A DNA stretch of 64,000 nucleotides, from assembly GCF_016595495.1 (NCBI RefSeq), contig NZ_JAENIM010000041.1, positions 62,001 to 126,000 on the forward strand, in the 5' to 3' direction. A model generated the notes under the pieces. It did not search any database, had not been told where the DNA came from, and was given only the letters and a program-made list of their open reading frames with translations. A program made the position numbers and the translations under genes. Of this stretch, positions 52,289 through 60,653 are shown piece after piece (the first letter of the stretch is position 1; each line of letters begins with the position of its first letter). The DNA is from Persicirhabdus sediminis. Its GTDB lineage: Bacteria; Verrucomicrobiota; Verrucomicrobiia; Verrucomicrobiales; Akkermansiaceae.

Positions 52289-54049
52289 TTAGCTAGGGTT
52301 GGTTTTGGCATCGAGTTTCCAGCTGAGCAATAATAAGCCCATGGCAAGGATCAGCCACAGCTGCCACCACGGATCGTCGTAGTGGTGTTGGCTGCTCAGC
52401 TGGCTGTGGCGTGTGCTTTGCTGGTAGCGTGTGGTGGAGCGGGAAAAATCAGCCTCGCGAGTATCGGCAAAGTTAGCTGCAGAGCGCAGCCAAACTTCAT
52501 CGCCGCGGTGGATTTGATACCACCCCGCTTCAGCTGGCGCGTGTGCATTGCTGGTCGATACCGGCTGGCTTGAGACAATAGATCTGTCTAACTTTAGCTG
52601 GCTGAGTGTCAGCTGGTCGCTACTCGGTGGATAGATATCGAGCGCCTGCAGCAGCTCGCTTTGGTATTGTTCGAGCCCGCGTTTGTTCTGGCGGATCTGA
52701 TCGCAGTAGCGCATCAGCATGATGGCAAAGGCGGGTTGCTGTAGCGCGTTTGACTGCGTGAGGTTGAAGTGGATTGTTAGCTGGCTGGATTGTTCTAGCT
52801 GGCGCAGGGAGATTAACGGTCTATCAGCTTGCCAGAGGAGTACTTTGTCGTCGGCATGCAGTGCTGGGTGTGGCACGTCCATGACGAGTAGTGATTGCCA
52901 ATTTAGCCTATCAGTGAGCGGGTTCGGTTCGGCAACGATAGAGCCAACTAACCAGCTGGAATCGTCTAGGCCAACTGGTGCGCTGAGCATGCGGTGGGAA
53001 TGTGGTGGTAGCTCATCTGCCTCGGTGTGGTGAGCGAGGATTAAGTCGGCTGATTCGTGCTGCCCCGTCAGTGATGTATGGGCAAAGCTGGTGCCTAACT
53101 TGCTAGCTAGTTGGTCTAGCCCGGCTGCTGTCTTGTCGCTGGCAATGGTGAGTTCTTTGGCAACTGGCCTTACTAGATAGAAAACATCATCGGCGGCAAA
53201 ATGGTCGGGGCTGAGCTCAAGCACGGCAAATTCCTCTCCAGCTGGAAATAGACCAGTTAGGTTAGCTGTGGATAAGGGCGCTAGCTCGATCACTTGCGGC
53301 TGGCTAGCTCCCTGAGAGGTGATGATTCGCCACTGCCGTTGAGTGGCTATAGAAGTATGGTTTTTTACCAAGGCTTTCCACATGAGTCCGTCGGCGCTTG
53401 TCTGATAGTCAATGCCTGTGATGCCGACGTTATTGATGGGGTAGCCGATGCTGAGCTCTGCAGCATCGAAAGGTAGTGTTTGGCGGCTCGGCGTATCAGT
53501 GAGGTAACAAACGGCACCCTGTGGACCTGCTAGGCTGCGCGCTAGCTGCAGTGATTGGTTAGGCGAAACGGCACCGGTGGCACTTTGGTTTTCGCTGATA
53601 GCTAGCGTCGCAGCCTCGATGTCATTGCCGTAATAGATGCGGGGAAGTCGGTGGTCGCTTGGCAGTACCCAGATTTCCGCGTGTGGTGCCACGCCCTTGA
53701 GGTCGGCCATCATTTTGCCAACAGGTTCAGGCATGGATTTTTTGAATGCCTGCATCGATGCCGAACTATCAACCACAATGGCAATGCGCTGGCTGGAATT
53801 TGATGCCAAATAGCGCGGTTGGACAATCAGCCAAGTAATCAATAGAATGGCTAGAATCTGCAGCAATAGGGGAATGGAGAGAATGAGTCTATCAAAACGG
53901 CGACCTTTGGCTGAGACGTAAGCCGCTTGGTTTAACAGAAACAAGGTGCTGGTCGCATAGGTCTTGCTCTTGCGCTGGAGAAAATGAATCGCCAGCAAGG
54001 CTGGAATAGCCAGTAGGGCAAAAAATCCATATGGGTTAGCAAATTGCAT
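52289..54049 (-). CDS. BatA-N-domain membrane protein with vWA region
   Basis: 586 residues. The BatA (aerotolerance regulator) N-terminal domain is seen in 'NPYGFFALLAIPALLAIHFLQRKS' and 'LILSIPLLLQILAILLITWLIV'; then a vWA domain with intact MIDAS 'VVDSSASMQAF', a long periplasmic beta region and a C-terminal helix ('WWQLWLILAMGLLLLSW'). Co-transcribed with the DUF58 gene (6 bp gap) and the 916-residue protein. Confidence 0.9.
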   Translation of the reverse strand: MQFANPYGFFALLAIPALLAIHFLQRKSKTYATSTLFLLNQAAYVSAKGRRFDRLILSIPLLLQILAILLITWLIVQPRYLASNSSQRIAIVVDSSASMQAFKKSMPEPVGKMMADLKGVAPHAEIWVLPSDHRLPRIYYGNDIEAATLAISENQSATGAVSPNQSLQLARSLAGPQGAVCYLTDTPSRQTLPFDAAELSIGYPINNVGITGIDYQTSADGLMWKALVKNHTSIATQRQWRIITSQGASQPQVIELAPLSTANLTGLFPAGEEFAVLELSPDHFAADDVFYLVRPVAKELTIASDKTAAGLDQLASKLGTSFAHTSLTGQHESADLILAHHTEADELPPHSHRMLSAPVGLDDSSWLVGSIVAEPNPLTDRLNWQSLLVMDVPHPALHADDKVLLWQADRPLISLRQLEQSSQLTIHFNLTQSNALQQPAFAIMLMRYCDQIRQNKRGLEQYQSELLQALDIYPPSSDQLTLSQLKLDRSIVSSQPVSTSNAHAPAEAGWYQIHRGDEVWLRSAANFADTREADFSRSTTRYQQSTRHSQLSSQHHYDDPWWQLWLILAMGLLLLSWKLDAKTNPS

Positions 54050-54055
54050 GATCGG

Positions 54056-54958
54056 TTAGCTGTTGGTGCTCAGCGCTTGTTTGGGTAGTGCTTGTAGCTG
54101 CAGCGATTCTATCAATGAGAGCTCAGCTGGGATTCTAGCAAGCGGTGCTTGAAATTTCTGCGCGCACTGCTGCCACAAACTAAAGTGGTTGTTATAGGCA
54201 GTTTTGTAGGCATCGAGCTGTTTGGGATTAATATGCACCTGATGGTCACGCCCTTGCTCAGTATCTTTGAGGTTGCAGTTACCGCGCCAGGCTGGGTTTT
54301 CTTCCTCGCTGCAGTAGGGGATAAATAGGCTCATCACGCCTTGGCCGCGCGCTAGCTGATGCAGCCAGCTGGTTGGGTCGCCTAAGTACAATCCGTCAGT
54401 CAGTATAAGTCGGAAGCTTTTGGCGCGTAGCGGTAAGTGGTCGACGCGTGGTAAGCTCGGTCCATCAGCCTCGGCTGTTTTTTTCTGCTTGCTAGAAAAG
54501 TTAGCTACTTTTTCGAACCATGCGTGAGAGGCTAATTGGTCGCGCTCCACTCTGAGATGGTGGTCACCGTGTAGCAGGTAGATCTGTACCGCCGAGCCAG
54601 ATTTTTCAGCCAGTGCGTGAAGTAGGTAAATCATCTCGCAGCTACGCATGGCTTTCTGCTTGGTTAGAAACATCGACGGGGTGACGTCCACGATTAGCTC
54701 TACCAGCGGGCGCACTTCCTCGCGGTAAAGTTTCATGGTGTAGCTGCCATTGCGCGCGTATGCCTGCCAGTTGATGTGGCGCGGGTCATCACCGGGGTGG
54801 TAGTCGCGCTGGTCGTGAAAATCGATAGACGAGCCCGTGCCTGAGCCAGCAAATTCGCCAGCTGGCCCCGACCAATTTTTACCAGCCAGCGGCAGCGCGA
54901 GGTGCTGGCTGGCGGCTTGAGCATTTTCTAATGCCAGCTGGAGATCGTCGATGGTCAC
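54056..54958 (-). CDS. DUF58-domain protein of the ABC-vWA operon
   Basis: 300 residues with a GTG start at 54958, placed just after the permease stop (TAACACGTG). The DUF58 signature 'DYHPGDDPRHINWQAYARNG' is near residue 50, followed by a vWA-like fold ('VELIVDVTPSMFL', D-x-T-x-S MIDAS). Cytoplasmic. It has the same plan as the DUF58 protein of the MoxR operon but is a different paralogue. No MoxR ATPase accompanies it here; the ABC ATPase genes take that position. Confidence 0.9.
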   Translation of the reverse strand: MTIDDLQLALENAQAASQHLALPLAGKNWSGPAGEFAGSGTGSSIDFHDQRDYHPGDDPRHINWQAYARNGSYTMKLYREEVRPLVELIVDVTPSMFLTKQKAMRSCEMIYLLHALAEKSGSAVQIYLLHGDHHLRVERDQLASHAWFEKVANFSSKQKKTAEADGPSLPRVDHLPLRAKSFRLILTDGLYLGDPTSWLHQLARGQGVMSLFIPYCSEEENPAWRGNCNLKDTEQGRDHQVHINPKQLDAYKTAYNNHFSLWQQCAQKFQAPLARIPAELSLIESLQLQALPKQALSTNS

Positions 54959-54961
54959 GTG

Positions 54962-56407
54962 TTAGTCAGCTGAGTTAGCAATTTGTTTGAGAGCGACGCT
55001 TTCCACTTCACGGATATGTTTCCACGCTGGGATAGATTTGAACCATAGGATAATCAAATAGGTGCCTGTGACGAGGCAGCTAATGACCAGCTGTGAGCTA
55101 TCAGAGACAGTATTATCAAAACTGAGAGCCAGTGCGCCAACTGGCAGCCAACAGAATAATAAGAGCACATCATCAGAGGTGGTGGCAGCCATGATGCCTA
55201 GCAGAATCATAAAACCCCAGTGGATACAGAAGATCAGTAGATAGACGGTGAATAGGTTTTTGTATTTTTTGAAAAATAGTTGGGTGATAGCAGCTGGAAA
55301 AATGAGTATGCCAAAGTAGGCGATGAAGGCTGATAGGTCTTCTGGCTGAAAACCGTAGGAAGAATTAGATAATGAGCAAATGGTTATCATTACCGGCAAG
55401 AGTAATAGTCCAATAATCGTGCAATAGAAGGTACCCGTAGCCCAACCAGGGTAGAGCAGTCGTCCTGCTAGCTGGCCAATTCTGCCACGTTTGACGAATG
55501 GTTTGCAAATGCTAGGTACCAGCTGGTGGGTACGAATGAGCGCGCTAACAAAGAGCGGGGTAATGACCGCCATGGTGCCCATGATGATGGCCTCTGGTGA
55601 AGTATTGGCGAACATCAATGAGATGCTAACAATGACAGCAGCGATAAAGCCAATGACGCGCTTGATCGTATCACGGTTCTCGGCCAGTGGAGCAATGATA
55701 GAAGTGGCAATTTCTAGCATGAGCCAGCTGGTGTAGAGGCTACCAGCAATGATGGCAATGAAGACTGCTGTGAAATCTGAATCAGTAAATGTGAGTTGTT
55801 CGATTATGTTGTTGAAAGAATAGGAATTACTAAAGGCTCCGGCAATGGAGATAAAGACGAACATGGATCCTATCAGAGGAATGATACCACGCAGCAAAAT
55901 GGATGGTGTGGCGCTGAGGCCAACGGTGATGGCACTGAAAAAACCTGAGAAAACCAAGATAGTCATCAGCAATGTGAGCTCCGGCAAAATCTGCATGTTA
56001 CCAAAGAAGTAACGCATGATTAGATAGGGAAGAATGGCGCTAGCTATCAGTAGCGACTGCGCTACTAACGAGATCCATTTGCCAAAAACAATAGACCAAG
56101 CTGACATGCGGGTGAGCTGCAGCATGTCTAGTGTTTTGGCTTTCAGCTCGCTGGATATCCCATTGCAACCACGCAGTGGCTGGACGATGAGCAGGCAGAA
56201 TGAGAAACAGAAAAAGATCAGCTGGGAGATGTGGGTTCCAGTATCTTGTGAGCTGCTTGAGAGAGTGGCCGTTAGGAGTAAGATCAGCGAGAGGATGATC
56301 TGCAAGGTGATGAAGAGGATGAGAAATCCTTTGCCGCGCAGATCTTGGCGAAGTTCTTTGACTACTATCGGGCTGAGCCGATCTGAGAAGTCGTTAGTGA
56401 GATTCAT
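54962..56407 (-). CDS. ABC-2 type permease
   Basis: 481 residues with about 11-12 hydrophobic helices. The 'FSDRLSPIVVKELRQDLRGKGFL' start and the pair of six-helix blocks match ABC-2 membrane subunits that move polymers, drugs or lipids out of the cell. It follows the ATPase gene by 13 bp. The substrate cannot be deduced; by neighbourhood an envelope function is likely. Confidence 0.88.
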   Translation of the reverse strand: MNLTNDFSDRLSPIVVKELRQDLRGKGFLILFITLQIILSLILLLTATLSSSSQDTGTHISQLIFFCFSFCLLIVQPLRGCNGISSELKAKTLDMLQLTRMSAWSIVFGKWISLVAQSLLIASAILPYLIMRYFFGNMQILPELTLLMTILVFSGFFSAITVGLSATPSILLRGIIPLIGSMFVFISIAGAFSNSYSFNNIIEQLTFTDSDFTAVFIAIIAGSLYTSWLMLEIATSIIAPLAENRDTIKRVIGFIAAVIVSISLMFANTSPEAIIMGTMAVITPLFVSALIRTHQLVPSICKPFVKRGRIGQLAGRLLYPGWATGTFYCTIIGLLLLPVMITICSLSNSSYGFQPEDLSAFIAYFGILIFPAAITQLFFKKYKNLFTVYLLIFCIHWGFMILLGIMAATTSDDVLLLFCWLPVGALALSFDNTVSDSSQLVISCLVTGTYLIILWFKSIPAWKHIREVESVALKQIANSAD

Positions 56408-56420
56408 GTAGGTAGGAAAA

Positions 56421-57401
56421 TTAAGAGTTAGGTAGAGCTGGAGGAATTGGGTTGGCGTTCGCTTCTTCTAGCGAGCCGAGCATGTCGATGAAGGCGTCTT
56501 CGAGGTTGCGTTGCTCGCGGTGGAATTCGGTGACTTCGAGGCCATCGCGTAGCATGTTAGCGAGCACTCTAGCGGCGAGCGCCTTGTCGTCGCCCTCTAC
56601 TTTAATGCGTCCGCCGTGTTTGCGAGATTCTATCAACTCGACGTATGGCGAGGTGGCTGCCCAGTCGCAGAGTGACTGTGGATCACCGAGAATTTGCACA
56701 TCGTAGAGCAGTCCAGCGTCTTTGTTATTATGGTTTTTCAGCGAGTCTGAATCGCCGTGGTGGACGATTTTTCCGCTATTGATGAATAGGAGGTGGTCGC
56801 ACATTTCTCCCAGTTCGGAGAGAATGTGGGAGGAAATGAGAATCGTTTTGCCTTCATCTGCTAGGAGGCGAATGAGGTGCTTGAGTTCGACTCGAGCTTT
56901 GGGATCGAGACCGGCCGCGGGCTCATCCATGATGAGAACTTCAGGGTCTTGCAGCAGCGCGCGCGCTAGGCAGAGCCGCTGAGTCATGCCTTTGGAGAGT
57001 TTGTCTGAATCCCGATCTACCAATGTATGCAGGTCGGTGAAATCCATCACCTCGTTGAGCCTCTCTTGGCGTTCTTCTCCTTTATAGCCGAGCGCCCTAG
57101 CGTAGAAATCGAGGTATTCCCACACCGTCATGTTGGAGTAGTTGCCAATGTCATCGGGCATCCAGCCGAGTTTTTTTCTCACCTCGTCTGGCCTATCCAT
57201 GATGTCGATGTCACAGATTCTAACTTCACCTTCGTCTGGGTAGTCGAGAGTAGCTAGAATGCGCATGGTGGTGGTTTTACCGGCGCCGTTAGCGCCGACA
57301 AACCCACAGACTGAGCCAGCTGGGACGTCGAAGCTGATGCCGTCGACGGCTTTGAGCGCGGCAAAGTTGCGGTGCAGGTTTTTTACAGAAATGGCATTCA
57401 T
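56421..57401 (-). CDS. ABC transporter ATP-binding protein
   Basis: About 326 residues from the ATG at 57401, which overlaps the end of the upstream gene in a stop-start arrangement; an in-frame ATG at 57503 would add 34 non-homologous residues. Walker A 'GANGAGKTT', Q-loop region 'GWMPDDIGNYSNMTVWEYLDFY', signature 'LSKGMTQR', Walker B 'VLIMDEPAAGLDP' and 'SSHILSELGEMCDHLL' follow in order. The C-terminal ~90 residues form an additional regulatory-type domain. Functions with the ABC-2 permease. Confidence 0.95.
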   Translation of the reverse strand: MNAISVKNLHRNFAALKAVDGISFDVPAGSVCGFVGANGAGKTTTMRILATLDYPDEGEVRICDIDIMDRPDEVRKKLGWMPDDIGNYSNMTVWEYLDFYARALGYKGEERQERLNEVMDFTDLHTLVDRDSDKLSKGMTQRLCLARALLQDPEVLIMDEPAAGLDPKARVELKHLIRLLADEGKTILISSHILSELGEMCDHLLFINSGKIVHHGDSDSLKNHNNKDAGLLYDVQILGDPQSLCDWAATSPYVELIESRKHGGRIKVEGDDKALAARVLANMLRDGLEVTEFHREQRNLEDAFIDMLGSLEEANANPIPPALPNS

Positions 57402-57402
57402 G

Positions 57403-59241
57403 TTAGTTTGTGAGTTTGGCTTTGCCGGTGATGATAGATGTTTTATCGTTCCAGCTGATTTGCTCAAAGCTAGAGATGAATGGTGGCTGGTCGCTGAGCG
57501 CAAAGAACCTTTCGTTCTGGCTGCTTAGTAGCTGGATGCGATCACGTAATGTTTCCGAGTAGGCTTTTTGATTGTTAGCTAGGAAGGTTTCAAATTTCTG
57601 ATTGTGTTCGTCTTTGCTCAGCTGTGTTAGTTTGCCAGGGGTGAGTGATTTTGCCCACCAGACTTGTCCCTCTGCATCGCGGTAGCAAAACTCATTGAGC
57701 ACCTTGTCGAATGATGAGGTGGCAGCTGGCTGGCCATTGTTGTGGCTGAGCTCAACTTTCGCACGGGTCGGCATTTGCTGTTCGAGATAGAATCCCAGGT
57801 CGCTGCGTGAGAGTAACCAATCCCCACTGAGTTGTTTGCCATTTTCACTATCAGCATACTTGAGCCGCAGCGAGGATTCATTCATCGATGAGACTCGAGT
57901 CCAATCTGAGACTGGCATCTTGATAGGGCTGATGAAGACGTCGTCGGCTATTTCGCCGCGCGCTTCAACTAGCACGCCAGCTCGCAAACATTGATCTTGT
58001 TGGATAATGAATTGGTGGTTGGCTGGATCGACTTCTACTAAGGCTACACGGGCTCCTTTGCCGTTGATGCCATCGATGATTAGAATCAGTGCGATCATTA
58101 ACAAGCTGGCAATGATGGAGATGGCTGGTGTGGTAATGAAGAGGCGGTGACGTTTGCCTTTTTTGGCAAAGCAGAAAAAGTTGACCGGACCAACGATTAG
58201 AGCAAAGAGAACTAGGATGATAACAAAAAACTCTACGAAGCTGGATTTGACACCAAGTGAGCGGTACAGGCTCCAGTCGTGGCTAGTGCGCCCGTTAGCC
58301 AGCTGAGTCGACTGCGTGTTGTCTGCTAGGTCGCTCATGGACATGACCAAGTCGGCTTTGTTTTTGATGCTAGAGGTTGAGTTTAGCTGATAGAACTGGA
58401 TGGTGCCCATGCCCAGCGCGGTGCTGCCTTTGTGTTTGAGTTCCGCTGGCTCAGTGGTGACATTGAATAGCTGCGATGTAGTTAGGCTGCTAGCTGAGTC
58501 GCATATGGTTAGCTGGCCACCTTGCTCCACCCAACGCTGAATGGTTTTCTGTGAGGTCGCTGGAGTTTTGCGCCATTCATCGAGCGAGATGAGCATGGCA
58601 TTAAAACCTGAGTAGATTCGCCAGTCGCTAGGTAATTCCTCGGCGATGAAGGTGCCGGCAAATTTATCGTAGCTGGAGTGCCCCCTAGAGCTAGATTTCG
58701 TTAGGTAGGTGACTAGTTCAGATTCTAACTTGCTTAAGTTGTTAACCGACAGCTGATTACTAATGAGGGCTGAGGGCCAATTGTTTTCCTGGGGCATTGA
58801 GCTCATTGATCCTTGTTGCTTGCGCTCACCTGAAGCGTAGACGTCAAGCTTTAGAGCGGTGCCGTTAGAGTAGCTGCTGTAGCTTCTGATGCTTGAGCTT
58901 AATAGTGAGACTAAGGGCACACTGAGCTCGTAACGTTGTTTGGCGCCAGCTGGGCAGCTAAGGTTATAGCTAGATTCAACGATACTATCCTTAGAATCAA
59001 AGCTGTCAGTCCTGTGGATGGAGCGGAATGCAAAGTTCCAGCTGCGTTCGCGGTTGCTGCCATTGCTGAGCTCAACCACGATGGGCGCGTGACCACTAGC
59101 AGGGAGGATGTCGAATTTGTTAGTCACTGTGACGGTGCAAAGCCCGTTGCTTTCGCTGTAGTCGATTATTCGTTCTTGCGCTGAGGCCGTTAGCCAGCTC
59201 AGAGCCAGAATGACCGACAGAAAATTGATTAGAGATCTCAT
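57403..59241 (-). CDS. Membrane protein of unknown function heading the ABC-vWA operon
   Basis: 612 residues. Signal peptide ('SVILALSWLTASAQ'), a beta-rich extracytoplasmic half, and paired hydrophobic segments near 335-400 ('FVEFFVIILVLFALIVGPVNFF', 'ISIIASLLMIALILIIDGI'). The end is cytoplasmic or periplasmic. Not recognised; the position suggests an accessory (possibly GldG-like or substrate-binding) subunit of the ABC-2 exporter, but I see no conclusive domain. Confidence 0.75.
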   Translation of the reverse strand: MRSLINFLSVILALSWLTASAQERIIDYSESNGLCTVTVTNKFDILPASGHAPIVVELSNGSNRERSWNFAFRSIHRTDSFDSKDSIVESSYNLSCPAGAKQRYELSVPLVSLLSSSIRSYSSYSNGTALKLDVYASGERKQQGSMSSMPQENNWPSALISNQLSVNNLSKLESELVTYLTKSSSRGHSSYDKFAGTFIAEELPSDWRIYSGFNAMLISLDEWRKTPATSQKTIQRWVEQGGQLTICDSASSLTTSQLFNVTTEPAELKHKGSTALGMGTIQFYQLNSTSSIKNKADLVMSMSDLADNTQSTQLANGRTSHDWSLYRSLGVKSSFVEFFVIILVLFALIVGPVNFFCFAKKGKRHRLFITTPAISIIASLLMIALILIIDGINGKGARVALVEVDPANHQFIIQQDQCLRAGVLVEARGEIADDVFISPIKMPVSDWTRVSSMNESSLRLKYADSENGKQLSGDWLLSRSDLGFYLEQQMPTRAKVELSHNNGQPAATSSFDKVLNEFCYRDAEGQVWWAKSLTPGKLTQLSKDEHNQKFETFLANNQKAYSETLRDRIQLLSSQNERFFALSDQPPFISSFEQISWNDKTSIITGKAKLTN

Positions 59242-59336
59242 CTTGCTAGTGAGATTAGTTGATAGATTGACTGTGACAATTACAGAAATGAGAAATTTCT
59301 CTCATGTCTCCAGCTGGCTAGAATTTCTATCAAGAC

Positions 59337-59372
59337 AAAAAAATAGCCCATGCCGTGAGTCGGCATGGGCTA
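59337..59372 (-). terminator. Terminator of the L,D-transpeptidase gene
   Basis: Perfect 12-bp stem TAGCCCATGCCG / CGGCATGGGCTA (59344-59372) with a 5-nt loop; read on the minus strand into TTTTTTT (59343-59337). Confidence 0.9.
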
Positions 59373-59392
59373 GAAATATGGTAATGATTAGA

Positions 59393-60097
59393 TTACTGGA
59401 ATTTCACAGGTTTGTGATCTGTGAAGATGTTGTTCTTCAGCATTTCCTGTGGGTAGTAATCTGGCAGTGGACCCGCATCTGGAGGACGTGGAATGTTGCG
59501 GCCAATAGTCGCGTCTTCAGGCTGCGAGTAGGCGATGTTGATAGGAGTGCCGCTCTTCACTAGGGCAAAGAACTTAGGCGCTACGTTGACATGCAGGCGG
59601 ATACATCCGTGGGTGCATGGACGATCTTTCATCCAACCAGCATGGATACCATAGGCTGGGGTGAACTCTACCCAGTATGGCATAGGTGTTCCTTTGAATT
59701 TCCAGCCAGCTGGCTTTTTCGCAAGGTAAGTTTGGCGGATTTGGCCACTGTCGGTATAGGCGAAACCGTGAGTGTTAGCACGACGGTAGTGTTCCTTGTT
59801 AAAGGCACGGAAGTTACCTCTAGGTGTCGGTGTTCCAGCTTTGCCCACACTAGCTGGTGCTATGAGGAGTGGTTCATTGCCTTCCATTACGTAGACCATC
59901 TGGTTTTTAAGTGAGATCTTAACGCGAACATTGTTCGGGTTAGATGGTTTTTTAGCAGGTCTGTCGTAAGAGAAGTAGCGTGCTGAAGCTCCACCACCTG
60001 GGTGAGTTGATGGTTTGAACGAGCTGCCACCCGTTGAATCACATGAGGTGAAGCAGATGGCTGTTAGTCCGGCGAGGATTAGGGATAGGTATTTCAT
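59393..60097 (-). CDS. YkuD-type L,D-transpeptidase lipoprotein
   Basis: About 234 residues from the ATG at 60097; the open frame extends two codons upstream to a TTG that is less likely. Lipoprotein signal with 'LTAICFTSC' lipobox. The catalytic segment 'GIHAGWMKDRPCTHGCIRLH' contains the family H-x(n)-HGC(I)R motif with nucleophilic Cys. Such enzymes make 3-3 peptidoglycan cross-links or attach lipoproteins to the wall. The upstream gene is a small lipoprotein, then ftsZ, so this is a cell-envelope neighbourhood. Confidence 0.94.
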   Translation of the reverse strand: MKYLSLILAGLTAICFTSCDSTGGSSFKPSTHPGGGASARYFSYDRPAKKPSNPNNVRVKISLKNQMVYVMEGNEPLLIAPASVGKAGTPTPRGNFRAFNKEHYRRANTHGFAYTDSGQIRQTYLAKKPAGWKFKGTPMPYWVEFTPAYGIHAGWMKDRPCTHGCIRLHVNVAPKFFALVKSGTPINIAYSQPEDATIGRNIPRPPDAGPLPDYYPQEMLKNNIFTDHKPVKFQ

Positions 60098-60148
60098 AGA
60101 CAAGCGGTATTGTATTGTGTTTGTGGGGGCTTGGTGAAATATTTTGTA

Positions 60149-60592
60149 TTACTCAGCTGGTTGCTGCATTTTTTCCCAGCGTGCGACTTTGTCGTTGGTT
60201 AGGAATACGGAAGCTGATTTGTAGGGGATGTAGGTGACTTCAGGAGTGGGCCCACCGTAGCTGCCGACGCCGTAATAGCCGCGTGGGTAGTATCCGTAGC
60301 CCCAGTAGTTCCAAGTATAGACAGGCTTAAGGTTGGTGTAATCCCAGCGGACAAATGGGGTATTTCCTTTTTGTCCTTCGCTTTTGGTAGCTGGAGCGCC
60401 CCATGCGAGGAAAACGCCGCCGCTTGGCATGCCATTGGAGATGTGTCCTTGGGCGACTTGTTCTTTCTGAGAATCGCTGAGGCTATTGTAGATCTCAGGG
60501 TGTTTGGCGATTCTAGATTCGGGGGTTTGTGGTGCGCAGTTGGCTAGCAAAAGCGCGAGCGGAGCAAGCAGGAAGAAGAGTATATTTTTCAT
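60149..60592 (-). CDS. Small lipoprotein, BamE/SmpA-like pattern
   Basis: 147 residues with lipobox 'LLLANC' (Cys19). The segment 'KEQVAQGHISNGMPSGGVFLAWGAP' has the 'motif: short helix, then a strand with W-G-x-P' of BamE/SmpA-like proteins (outer-membrane assembly lipoproteins). The middle is rich in Tyr/Gly ('NYWGYGYYPRGYYGVGSYGG'), which is odd. BamE assignment is tentative. Confidence 0.7.
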   Translation of the reverse strand: MKNILFFLLAPLALLLANCAPQTPESRIAKHPEIYNSLSDSQKEQVAQGHISNGMPSGGVFLAWGAPATKSEGQKGNTPFVRWDYTNLKPVYTWNYWGYGYYPRGYYGVGSYGGPTPEVTYIPYKSASVFLTNDKVARWEKMQQPAE

Positions 60593-60653
60593 GTTGGCTA
60601 AAGTTAGTTAAATGAATGTATACCCTGATCTTCCGCTTGTCGCACCATTAGAT

